In this document: in pieces, positions 30,804 through 37,864 of the stretch
Numbering within the stretch: the stretch's first letter is position 1
How the letters are laid out: each line of letters starts with the position of its first letter
NCBI RefSeq assembly: GCF_000800015.1
Contig: NZ_JUGR01000001.1
Span: forward strand, 620,001 to 684,000
DNA: 64,000 bases
Source: Terriglobus sp. TAA 43
GTDB lineage: Bacteria; Acidobacteriota; Terriglobia; Terriglobales; Acidobacteriaceae
Direction of reading: 5' to 3'
Notes under the pieces: model-generated
What the model saw: the letters and a program-made list of their open reading frames with translations, nothing else
Told to the model about the DNA's origin: nothing
Databases searched by the model: none
Translations under genes and position numbers: made by a program

Positions 30804-31000
30804 ACGACCAAAGGTCGTCATCCTGAGCGAAACGAAGTGAAGCCGAAGGACCTGCATTCCTCCACACTCACTACAACGCAACAGGAAATCGAAAACCTGC
30901 AAAGTACCACCGAACCAAGCGCCAAAGGCGCGACCAGATATTAGCCTAGGCCGAAGGCCTAGGTAGCCAGTCTTGCACGAGAACAAAGGGCCAAAGGCCC
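30804..31000. repeat. Array of four tri-loop hairpins
   Basis: ACGACC-AAA-GGTCGT (30804-30818), GCGCC-AAA-GGCGC (30919-30931), CCTAGGCC-GAA-GGCCTAGG (30945-30963) and GGGCC-AAA-GGCCC (30988-31000). All are perfect stems closed by CC/GG over a three-purine loop, but the outer stem sequences differ. Confidence 0.8.
30817..30856. repeat. Dispersed GTCATCCTGAGCG-type repeat
   Basis: GTCATCCTGAGCGAAACG continues to AGCCGAAGGACCTGCA. I recall close variants scattered in intergenic regions of acidobacterial genomes; the copy here starts inside the first small hairpin. Seen once in this window. Confidence 0.6.
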
Positions 31001-31031
31001 GCTCTATCGGACCAGGCACAATCCGCAACAA

Positions 31032-31064
31032 AAGAAAGGCCGGGCAATTAGCCCGGCCTTTCTT
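31032..31064 (-). terminator. Terminator after the monooxygenase gene
   Basis: AAGAAAGGCCGGGC and GCCCGGCCTTTCTT form a perfect 14-bp stem around AATTA, 8 bases beyond the stop of the minus-strand gene ending at 31072. Confidence 0.85.
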
Positions 31065-31071
31065 ATGCCAC

Positions 31072-31368
31072 TTAAAAGGAATTCAGTTTAGTCACCTTCA
31101 TCGGCTCCAGCAGCTTTCCTTCCAGATCCGCACCCAACTTCTGTGTGTACGGCTGAGCCATATGGAATCTGTGCGCCTCCTCCGAAGAGAAGATCTCAAA
31201 GAAAACCAGCTTGTTCGGAGCACCCTCAATCGAGGTCGTATACATCGCCTCACATCCCGGCTCCTTCAGCACCGTGGGAAGAAGCGTTGCAAAAATCTGC
31301 TTGGTCTCTTCCAGCACTTCAGGCTTCACCAAAATCTCCGCAAGCAGGTAGAGCTTTCCATCCTTCAT
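31072..31368 (-). CDS. Antibiotic biosynthesis monooxygenase-type (YgiN-like) small protein
   Basis: 98 residues, a single ABM domain. Family features: LAEILVKPEVLEETKQIFATLL (first strand and helix), EPGCEAMYTTSIEGAPNKLVFFEIF, then the helix SSEEAHRFHMAQPYTQ. ABM proteins act as cofactor-free monooxygenases on quinols or polyketides, or as heme-degrading enzymes; the heme-type residues are not evident here. A strong AAAGGAGG precedes the ATG. It lies 23 bases after the SDR gene on the same strand, so the two are probably one operon, controlled by the TetR gene upstream. Confidence 0.87.
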   Translation of the reverse strand: MKDGKLYLLAEILVKPEVLEETKQIFATLLPTVLKEPGCEAMYTTSIEGAPNKLVFFEIFSSEEAHRFHMAQPYTQKLGADLEGKLLEPMKVTKLNSF

Positions 31369-31391
31369 GACATCCTCCTTTGAAGGTGCGA

Positions 31392-32195
31392 TTAGAACTT
31401 CGACGTGTAGCGAGGAGCTGCGTCCTTGCTCGACAGGAAGGGATACAGCGCCAGGCGCGCCTCCTCATACCGATTCCACACCTCAACATCCGGCAACGCA
31501 GGAATCGTAACCAATTCCTTCTCGTCGAATGCCACCAGCGATGCATCAACACAATCCTCTGCACTCATCACATTCTTTTCAGGCAGATTGTGTACGGCCA
31601 AACCTGCACGATCCCAGAAGTCCGTCCTCGTTGCGCCCGGCAGAACCGCCTGCACCTGTACGCCTGTGTCCTTCAGCGTCTTGAACAGCGACTGCGTAAA
31701 GTTCAACACGTAGGCCTTCGATCCGCTATACGTACCGTTCAGCGCATCAGGATTCACCGCAACCACTGACGAAACGTTGATCACAGCGCCAGCCTTCTTC
31801 TCAATCAGATTCGGCAGCACTGCAGACGTCAGGCGAGTAAGCGCCGTCACGTTCAGAAAGATCATGTTCTCAAGCTCATCCACGTCCGAGTCAACAAGAG
31901 ACTTCGTGCCGCCAAAGCCAGCGTTGTTCACAAGAATCGACACATTCTTGTCGGCCTTGAGTCTCGCTTCAACTGCAAGCAAAGAGGACTTATCAGTAAG
32001 GTCCGCAATCAGCGTCTCGACCTTCACACCGTTCTGCTTCGACACCGTATCGGCAACGTTGTTAAGACGCTCACCATCACGCGCAATCAGCAGCAGATCA
32101 TATCCGCGCTTTGCAAAACGATCTGCGTAAACAGCACCAATACCGCCCGATGCACCGGTAATAACGACCGTACCTTTGGAGTTTGCGGAAGACAT
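31392..32195 (-). CDS. Short-chain dehydrogenase/reductase
   Basis: 267 residues from ATG 32195, which has AGAGGTG 7 bases upstream; an ATG 6 bases earlier is possible. Classical SDR: cofactor motif VVITGASGGIGAVYADRF, the NNAG motif in LVNNAGFGG, catalytic Ser in INVSSVVAV and YSGSK (YxxxK). The basic/acidic pattern after the second strand (LIARDGERL) suggests NADP(H). The substrate is not predictable. Upstream lies a TAGACCAGTCTG site related to the palindrome before the neighbouring tetR, so it is probably a target of that repressor. Confidence 0.92.
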   Translation of the reverse strand: MSSANSKGTVVITGASGGIGAVYADRFAKRGYDLLLIARDGERLNNVADTVSKQNGVKVETLIADLTDKSSLLAVEARLKADKNVSILVNNAGFGGTKSLVDSDVDELENMIFLNVTALTRLTSAVLPNLIEKKAGAVINVSSVVAVNPDALNGTYSGSKAYVLNFTQSLFKTLKDTGVQVQAVLPGATRTDFWDRAGLAVHNLPEKNVMSAEDCVDASLVAFDEKELVTIPALPDVEVWNRYEEARLALYPFLSSKDAAPRYTSKF

Positions 32196-32252
32196 TTTCA
32201 TTCACCTCTTGTTCGTTAAGTTGGCCGTAATCCCGGTCACATTTGAATTGAT

Positions 32253-32264
32253 TAGACCAGTCTG
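32253..32264. promoter_or_regulatory. TAGACCAGTCTG, candidate TetR operator before the SDR gene
   Basis: AGAC-CA-GTCT is an inverted repeat 58 bases upstream of the SDR start. It matches ten of twelve bases of TAGACTAGTCTA at 32906-32917 and the TAGACCRGTCTA box I know from LmrA/YxaF-type TetR regulators. Confidence 0.6.
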
Positions 32265-32311
32265 TTCTGTGATTCAGAAAATCTTTTTCTTTTATGTAAG
32301 GCATGCAGGAT

Positions 32312-32899
32312 TCAGCCCTTCAGCAGAACATTGAAAGTGTTGTCGAAGAACAACTCCAGCGGCTTATCGCTCTGGTCGGCCTTCGCCCTCACCTGCGCCC
32401 CCTCCCACCCATTCACAAGCAGCGCAGCCAGATCATCAGCCTTCGCTGTCTTGGGCAATTCGTTAGCCGCGATCGCTTCCCGAATCGTCTTCGCCAACGA
32501 GTTCTGCCAGGCATCGAAGATCGTGCTCAGCAGACTCCGTATCTCGGCATTCTGTCCGCCAATCTCAAGGCTCAGATTGCCCAGCAGGCATCCCGCAATC
32601 GGCCCACCGCGACGCCCATAGGTTGCCATCAGGTCCTTGAAATAACGGCGCAGCTTCTTCATAGGCGAGCGGGTCGAATCATCCAGGTTCCGCTCCAGGC
32701 GATCCAGCTCACCAGCCGCATAGCGCCGGATCACCTCCATCACAAACTCGTCTTTCGTCGAGAAATGGTGATAGAACGACCCCTTCGGAATCTTGGCAAC
32801 CTCAAGTATCTGGTTGATTCCAGTAGCGGAATACCCCGCCGAACGCACCAACTCCAGACCGACTTCAATCAAATTCTCGCGTGTGGTTCTGCTGGCCAT
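32312..32899 (-). CDS. TetR-family repressor, LmrA/YxaF-like
   Basis: 195 residues. N-terminal helix-turn-helix (about 5-50: RENLIEVGLELVRSAGYSATGINQILEVAKIPKGSFYHHFSTKDEF), with the GSFYHHF recognition helix common in the AcuR/LmrA branch. The C-terminal part (GGPIAGCLLGNLSLEIGGQNAEIRSLL) is a TetR_C ligand domain typical of regulators of SDR and quinone/aldehyde-response genes. A perfect palindrome lies 6 bases upstream of the ATG, implying autoregulation, and a related site precedes the SDR gene. It diverges from the sulfatase gene. Confidence 0.92.
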   Translation of the reverse strand: MASRTTRENLIEVGLELVRSAGYSATGINQILEVAKIPKGSFYHHFSTKDEFVMEVIRRYAAGELDRLERNLDDSTRSPMKKLRRYFKDLMATYGRRGGPIAGCLLGNLSLEIGGQNAEIRSLLSTIFDAWQNSLAKTIREAIAANELPKTAKADDLAALLVNGWEGAQVRAKADQSDKPLELFFDNTFNVLLKG

Positions 32900-32905
32900 A
32901 AAGAA

Positions 32906-32917
32906 TAGACTAGTCTA
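32906..32917. promoter_or_regulatory. TAGACTAGTCTA palindrome, TetR operator candidate
   Basis: A perfect 12-bp palindrome just upstream of the tetR start and within the divergent region shared with the sulfatase gene. It resembles the TAGACCRGTCTA operator of LmrA/YxaF-like regulators. Confidence 0.65.
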
Positions 32918-33034
32918 CCCACCGCTTGGATTCTTCTAGACCCGGCATTCCTTGGTTCAAGCGTCCGCCTGTAAAAACCATCAGTTGTTGGTTGAAACAG
33001 CGCGCACTAGCGTTTCCGTGAAGGACGGAAACCA

Positions 33035-35365
33035 ATGGCGAAATCGAAGACGAAGGCAAACTCAGATCCTGAACTGGCTGCTGCAGGTACACCCAACATC
33101 CTTCCTCGACCTGACTTTCATTTCCCCGGCGAAATTGGCCGCACCTATCTCGATTCCGATCCCGCGCAATTCCCCAAGCCCGTGCAAGCGCCTGAAGGCG
33201 CGCCGAACATTCTGCTCATCCTGATTGACGATTGCGGCTTCGGTGAGTTCGGCACCTTCGGCGGGGGAATCCCCTCGCCCACCATGGACCGCCTCGCCGC
33301 CGAAGGCCTGCGCTACAACCGCTTCCACACCACCGCTCTTTGCAGTCCTTCCCGCGCAGCGATGATTACCGGCCGCAATCATCACTCCGCTGCCTTTGCC
33401 GGCATCACTGAGATTGCCACCGGCTACGACGGCTACACCTGCATCCTGCCAAAGAGTTGCGGCAGTGTTGGCGAGGTCCTTCGCCAGAACGGATACATGA
33501 CCGCATGGGTCGGCAAGAATCACAACACGCCCACATGGGAGACCAGTGCCGTTGGGCCATTCGATCGCTGGGCCAACGGCCTCGGCTTCGACTACTTCTA
33601 TGGCTTTAACGCAGGTTCCATGGATCATTGGGAGCCCATACTTTACGAGAACCGCAATCTCGTCCCGCGTTCCACAGATCCCAACTACCACCTCACCGTA
33701 GACATCGCGGACAAGTCCATCGCGTGGGTTCAGCAGGCGACAAGCATTGCGCCCACTCGTCCCTTCTTTCTCTATGTTGCTCCGGGTGCCACTCACGCTC
33801 CGCACCACGCACCCAAGGAATGGATCGATAAGTTCAAGGGCCAGTTCGATGAGGGCTGGGACAAATACCGTGAACAAACACTCGCGCGCCAAAAGAAACT
33901 TGGCGTCGTTCCTAAGGACACCAAACTCACCGAACGCTCCAAAGGTCTTCCTGCATGGGACTCCCTCAATGCCGATCAGAAGCGCCTCTATGCGCACATG
34001 ATGGAAGTCTTTGCAGCATATGCCGCGCACTGCGACCACGAACTTGGCCGCGTAGTCGACGCCGTAAAGCAACTCCCTGGCGCTGACAACACCTTGATCA
34101 TCTACATTGCCGGAGACAACGGATCAAGCGCTGAAGGCGGCCTCGAAGGTTCCATCAGCGACAACAAGTTCTTCAACGGCTTCCCTGAAACATGGCAAGA
34201 CAACATCAAGGTCATCGACGAACTCGGTGGCCCGAAGCATTTCAACCATTCCCCCGCCTCATGGGCACACGCCATGAACGCGCCGTTCCAGTGGACCAAG
34301 CAGGTAGCCAGTCACTTCGGTGGCACGCGCAACCCGATGATCGTCTCATGGCCCGCGCGTATCAAAGACAAGGGTGGAGTGCGCTCACACTTCCTCCACA
34401 TCATCGATATCGTCCCAACCATTTACGAGGTGTGTGGCATCACGCCTCCACGTGAATTGAATGGTGTGCAGCAGCGGCCCATTGAGGGAGTAAGCTTCGT
34501 CTCCACCTTTGGCGATGCAAAGGCCGAAGCTGTTCGCAAAACGCAGTACTTCGAACTGGCATGCAATCGCGGTCTCTATCACGACGGATGGATGGCTTCG
34601 TCGCCTTCGTTCGTACCCTGGGAGCCAAATCGTGGTGGCTGGGATTTAGACAAAGCTCCGTGGGAGCTCTACAACATCGAAGAGGATTTTTCGCAGGCCA
34701 ACGACCTGGCTAAAAAGTACCCCGACAAGCTAAGACAATTGCAGGACCTGTGGTGGGTTGAAGCCTCAAAATACAACGTGATGCCGCTTGATTGGCGCGG
34801 TACCGTCCGCATGGATGGAGAAGCCATGGGGCGTCCAAGCCTGACCGCCGGACGCAGCAAGATGACCTACTATCCCGGCACCATCGGACTCCCCGATGCC
34901 GCATCGCCATCCATGATCAACAAATCGTGGACCATCAGCGCAGATATCGAACTGCTCAACGACAAGACGAGCGGCATGGTCATCACTCACGGTGGATTTG
35001 AAGGTGGCTATGGCCTTTACCTTCGCGACAATGTTCCAACCTTTGTCTACAACGTCCTCGTTGATCGTCCGACATTCACAGCAAAGGCTCCGCTCCCCAA
35101 AGGCAAAATAAAACTTGTCGTGGATTTCGCTTACGACGGCGGAGGCAAGGGCAAGGGTGGGAAAATCACCATGTCCGCCAACGGAAAGAAAGTAGCCGAA
35201 GGTCGCATTGAGAAAACCATCCCGATTCGTTTCACGATGAACGAAGGCCTGGATATAGGTTGCGACATTGGTTCGCCAGTCGACTTCACCTACGAGATGC
35301 CCTTCGTCTTCACCGGCAAGATCGAAAAGGTCACCATTGAACTCAAACCCAAGGCAACCGCTTAG
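33035..35365 (+). CDS. Type I sulfatase (arylsulfatase, AtsA-like)
   Basis: 776 residues. Metal-binding opening ILLILIDDCGFGEFGTFGG and the sulfatase signature CSPSRAAMITGRNHH, with Cys103 expected to become formylglycine (CxPSR). Further core blocks: YMTAWVGKNHN, PFFLYVAPGATHAPHH and IIYIAGDNGSSAEGG. A C-terminal beta-rich domain (about 600-776; WTISADIEL, GGKGKGGKITMSANGKKVAEG) is added to the hydrolase core. There is no signal peptide (MAKSKTKANSD...), so the enzyme may be cytosolic. No formylglycine-generating enzyme is encoded nearby. It hydrolyses sulfate esters; the exact substrate is unknown. Confidence 0.92.
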   Translation: MAKSKTKANSDPELAAAGTPNILPRPDFHFPGEIGRTYLDSDPAQFPKPVQAPEGAPNILLILIDDCGFGEFGTFGGGIPSPTMDRLAAEGLRYNRFHTTALCSPSRAAMITGRNHHSAAFAGITEIATGYDGYTCILPKSCGSVGEVLRQNGYMTAWVGKNHNTPTWETSAVGPFDRWANGLGFDYFYGFNAGSMDHWEPILYENRNLVPRSTDPNYHLTVDIADKSIAWVQQATSIAPTRPFFLYVAPGATHAPHHAPKEWIDKFKGQFDEGWDKYREQTLARQKKLGVVPKDTKLTERSKGLPAWDSLNADQKRLYAHMMEVFAAYAAHCDHELGRVVDAVKQLPGADNTLIIYIAGDNGSSAEGGLEGSISDNKFFNGFPETWQDNIKVIDELGGPKHFNHSPASWAHAMNAPFQWTKQVASHFGGTRNPMIVSWPARIKDKGGVRSHFLHIIDIVPTIYEVCGITPPRELNGVQQRPIEGVSFVSTFGDAKAEAVRKTQYFELACNRGLYHDGWMASSPSFVPWEPNRGGWDLDKAPWELYNIEEDFSQANDLAKKYPDKLRQLQDLWWVEASKYNVMPLDWRGTVRMDGEAMGRPSLTAGRSKMTYYPGTIGLPDAASPSMINKSWTISADIELLNDKTSGMVITHGGFEGGYGLYLRDNVPTFVYNVLVDRPTFTAKAPLPKGKIKLVVDFAYDGGGKGKGGKITMSANGKKVAEGRIEKTIPIRFTMNEGLDIGCDIGSPVDFTYEMPFVFTGKIEKVTIELKPKATA

Positions 35366-35438
35366 AAATCAAGTGACGATGATCTTGCTTTCCTTCTGAC
35401 GGCGAGTCGCCTATCTCGCCGTTAGCCAACTCTATTTC

Positions 35439-35834
35439 TTATCTCTTCTTGTCGTACTGGCGTCTTGCCTTCTCGAACTTATCCAGATTCGCGACAGTCC
35501 ACATCCAGAGCGGGTGAACCTGCTCCAGCATCGCAATACCTAACTGACTAATGGTGTATTCCACCCGCGGAGGCACCTCGGGAAATACAGCCCGTGTCAC
35601 CAGCCCATCTCGTTCAAGCTGACGCAGTGTCTTCGTGAGCGACTTCTGGCTTACACCTTCAACTCTTTCCATTACGCGAGAAAATCGCATCGGCGCGTCA
35701 GCTTCTGCAAGCACGGCCATCGTCCACAATGTCCATTTCTCGGCCATTTGGTTAACGACCTCTCGCGCGACTGAATCCCTCTGTGGTCCTAATTTTTCGC
35801 AGGCTGCGTTCGCATATTCCCAATCAATCGCCAT
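35439..35834 (-). CDS. HxlR-family transcriptional regulator
   Basis: 131 residues, a winged helix of the HxlR type: VVNQMAEKWTLWTMAVLAEADAPMRFSRVMERVEGVSQKSLTKTLRQLERDGLVTRAVFPEVPPRVEYTIS is the family core. One Cys (residue 12, in NAACEKLG) lies just before the core, where redox-sensing members have theirs. It diverges from the SDR gene at 35944, the usual target arrangement. The intergenic region has inverted repeats suited to binding. Confidence 0.92.
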   Translation of the reverse strand: MAIDWEYANAACEKLGPQRDSVAREVVNQMAEKWTLWTMAVLAEADAPMRFSRVMERVEGVSQKSLTKTLRQLERDGLVTRAVFPEVPPRVEYTISQLGIAMLEQVHPLWMWTVANLDKFEKARRQYDKKR

Positions 35835-35837
35835 TAG

Positions 35838-35889
35838 TTACCTCAAGGTAAGTATCAGCCAAAAAGGTGCCTTATTGCCATTTGATACT
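35838..35889. promoter_or_regulatory. Inverted repeats between hxlR-like gene and SDR gene
   Basis: TTACCTCAAGGTAA (35838-35851) is a palindrome with a 2-base centre right at the hxlR start. A wider pair, AGTATC (35851-35856) and GATACT (35884-35889), spans the divergent promoter region. Confidence 0.4.
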
Positions 35890-35943
35890 AACCACAGCAT
35901 ACTCGCAGCATGGCGGTTCCAGTCTGCCAGTTAGGAGCAAAGA

Positions 35944-36765
35944 ATGAGCGGTAAAGAGAAACCTGTCGTTCTCGTAACAGGGGCATCCTCGGGTATTGGT
36001 AAGGACTTTGCACTGCGACTGCTTCGGGAGGGTTACAGGGTCTATGGCGCGGCCAGGAGAGTGGAACGAATGGCCGACATCGAATCCGCCGGCGGTGTTG
36101 CTCTTGAGATGGATGTCACAGACGACGCAGCGATGACGACTGCCATCGACCGCATCATTCGCGACGAAGGACGCATTGACGTTCTCGTCAACAACGCAGG
36201 TTACGGGCAGATGGGTGCGTTGGAAGACGTGCCAATGGATGTGGCCAGACGGCAGATGGAAGTCAATCTGATCGGCGTAGCTCGTCTTACACAACTTGTG
36301 TTGCCGCACATGCGCGCGCAGAAGTCCGGCAGGATCGTGAACATCTCAACGATTGGCGGAAAGTTTGCGGGACCGTTAGGTGGCTGGTATTACGCGTCGA
36401 AGCACGCGCTGGAAGGATATTCCGACACTCTCCGCATGGAGGTTCGGCAGTTCGGCATTGATGTCGTTGTGATCGAACCGGGAGGCATAGAGACGGAATG
36501 GGGTCCCATCGCATTTGGTTCGGCGGAACAGTATTCAGGCCAGGGTGCCTATGGTCCGTTGGTGAAGGTGATGATGAACTCGCCAATTTTGAAACGCACG
36601 ATGCCCCCACCCCAGGTCATCACCGATCTGCTGCTGAAGGCACTCAAGAGCAAGCGTCCACGCGCCCGATATCACGGCGGTTATATGGCGGGCCCCATCC
36701 TGTTTTTGAAGTGGCTCCTGCCGGATCAGATGATGGATTGGGTGCTCATGAAAACCATGCAATAA
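35944..36765 (+). CDS. Short-chain dehydrogenase/reductase, HxlR-linked
   Basis: 273 residues. Classical SDR with VLVTGASSGIGKDFALRL, VLVNNAGYGQMG, NISTIGGKFAGP (Ser) and WYYASKHALEGYSDTLRMEV (YxxxK). AARRVERM after the second strand favours NADPH. The pattern 'YG.ARR...M....G......DVTDD' is typical of a group often annotated as 17-beta-hydroxysteroid-dehydrogenase-like oxidoreductases; the real substrate is unknown. Divergent from the HxlR regulator, which probably induces it in response to electrophiles such as quinones or aldehydes (inference). Confidence 0.92.
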   Translation: MSGKEKPVVLVTGASSGIGKDFALRLLREGYRVYGAARRVERMADIESAGGVALEMDVTDDAAMTTAIDRIIRDEGRIDVLVNNAGYGQMGALEDVPMDVARRQMEVNLIGVARLTQLVLPHMRAQKSGRIVNISTIGGKFAGPLGGWYYASKHALEGYSDTLRMEVRQFGIDVVVIEPGGIETEWGPIAFGSAEQYSGQGAYGPLVKVMMNSPILKRTMPPPQVITDLLLKALKSKRPRARYHGGYMAGPILFLKWLLPDQMMDWVLMKTMQ

Positions 36766-36819
36766 ACCGGATCCGATCTCAAGACACGGAAACGGCAAAT
36801 CTCGACGTGTTCCTTGACA

Positions 36820-37060
36820 CTGTCAAGCCCCCAACCCACCTAATCCCCACAAATCAAAAGAAATAGAGTTGGCATGGTATTTCCGCCAACTCTTTAGAAT
36901 AGAAACAGGTGAGAAAAGGGCCGTGACAAGCACGGCCCTAACTCGTTTAGAAAGACGATTTTGCCTCTAACTCCAATGGGCAGACGATTTTACAGCCGTC
37001 CAAACCCTAAGCCCAATAGAAAGACGATTTTAGAAAAACAGGGGGGAGGGGGGTACCCCT
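36820..37060. repeat. 241-bp dispersed intergenic repeat, copy 2 (3' of lemA)
   Basis: Same length, orientation and order of parts as 5085-5325. The stretch from TAACTCGTTTAGAAAGACG to GGGCAGACGATTTTACA is identical, as is the end with the G6-A-G6 run and GGTACCCCT; the middle and left parts differ. It has an additional well-formed hairpin, GAGTTGGC with GCCAACTC (36866-36892), that is decayed in copy 1. Confidence 0.85.
36918..36938 (-). terminator. Terminator-like hairpin in repeat copy 2
   Basis: GGGCCGTG pairs with CACGGCCC around ACAAG. On the minus strand it is followed by TTTTCTC. One stem pair differs from copy 1 by a two-sided change (C-G to T-A), so the stem is kept. Confidence 0.6.
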
Positions 37061-37076
37061 CATCAGGGCAACAGAA

Positions 37077-37100
37077 AAGGCGAGCCCGCAAGCTCGCCTT
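37077..37100 (-). terminator. Terminator of lemA
   Basis: AAGGCGAGC and GCTCGCCTT form a perfect 9-bp stem around a 6-base loop, 22 bases beyond the lemA stop on the minus strand. Confidence 0.7.
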
Positions 37101-37121
37101 CCCTTTAAATCAGCCAACAAT

Positions 37122-37694
37122 TTAGCTACCGAAATCAACCTTCGGAGCCGACTTCGATCCCGGATCAGCCTGATAGTAGGTTGTCTTCGGCTTGAATCCG
37201 CCGATGGAAGCCCAAAGGCTGTTCGGGAACACCGCAATGGTGTTGTTGTAGTCCAGAATCGCGTCGTTATAGCGCTTACGCGTCACAGCAATGCGGTTCT
37301 CGGTGCCGGACAGTTCATCTTCCAGGCGCATGAACTGCTGGTTGCTCTTCAGGTCCGGATAAGCTTCCTGCATCCGCGTCAACGGCAGAATGGCAGTCGA
37401 CAGGCGATCGTTCGCCGCCAGCTTCTCGTCCGGCGTACGAGCCTGCAGCAGACCGCTGCGAGCCTCGGCAATCTTGGTCAGAACGTCCGTCTCCACCTTG
37501 GCATAGCCCTTCACGCTGGCCACCAGGTTCGGGATCAGGTCAGCTCGCCGCTGGAGATCCACGTCAATGGCGCTGAACGCCGCATCCACCTGGTTGCTCT
37601 TCACTGCCATGGAGTTGCGCGCGGAGATATAGCTCATACCTACCAGCCCAACCAGAACCACCAGCACAATGATGCCAATCAGTCCCTTCTTCAT
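37122..37694 (-). CDS. lemA: LemA-family membrane protein
   Basis: 190 residues from ATG 37694 (GGGGGAA upstream); the frame is open 16 codons further. One N-terminal membrane helix (about 4-25, LIGIIVLVVLVGLVGMSYI) then a helical-bundle domain with the family signatures VDLQRRADLIPNLVASVKGYAKVE and ARKRYNDAILDYNNTIAVFPN-like text (here TRKRYNDAILDYNN). Function of LemA is poorly known. It is followed upstream by a TPM/YgcG gene on the same strand, a common pairing. Confidence 0.95.
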   Translation of the reverse strand: MKKGLIGIIVLVVLVGLVGMSYISARNSMAVKSNQVDAAFSAIDVDLQRRADLIPNLVASVKGYAKVETDVLTKIAEARSGLLQARTPDEKLAANDRLSTAILPLTRMQEAYPDLKSNQQFMRLEDELSGTENRIAVTRKRYNDAILDYNNTIAVFPNSLWASIGGFKPKTTYYQADPGSKSAPKVDFGS

Positions 37695-37747
37695 CGTTCC
37701 CCCGTTTCCTGCTGTTGTACTACCGTCCAATGTCTTTGGCATATCCG

Positions 37748-37864
37748 TTACCAGCTCCGCGTCTTCTACCAGCTACCGCGTCCTTGCCGTACGAGTCACC
37801 AACTACCATTCCCTCTGCCAGGAGTGCCAGCTACCATCCCTCTGGCTAGGAGCTACCAGCTACC
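37748..37864. repeat. Degenerate GGTAGCTGGTAG tandem repeat at the ygcG-like 3' end
   Basis: On the minus strand, five related units begin at 37864, 37835, 37807, 37777 and 37758 (GGTAGCTGGTAG, GGTAGCTGG, GGTAGTTGGTG, GGTAGCTGGTAG, GGAGCTGGTAA). They are spaced 19-30 bases apart. The first unit supplies the last codons Gly-Ser-Trp-stop of the upstream gene. Confidence 0.7.

Larger units (their letters stand above)
30600..31071. other. Spacer with hairpin array and dispersed repeat
   Basis: About 470 bases without a gene between the start of the permease gene and the end of the monooxygenase gene. It holds four short perfect inverted repeats with AAA or GAA loops, a dispersed GTCATCCTGAGCG repeat and a terminator hairpin. 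No plausible small gene: the open frames cross the hairpins and lack ribosome-binding sites. Confidence 0.75.
36766..37121. other. 356-base convergent spacer filled by a repeat and terminators
   Basis: No gene. Between the SDR stop and the lemA stop lie a CTTGAC-ACT-GTCAAG palindrome (36813-36827), the second 241-bp repeat copy (36820-37060) and a hairpin of lemA (37077-37100). Confidence 0.8.

Noticed and set aside
33062-34072. 336-residue open frame antisense to the sulfatase
   Set aside because: Reverse-complement shadow; the sulfatase signature and metal motifs on the other strand are unambiguous.
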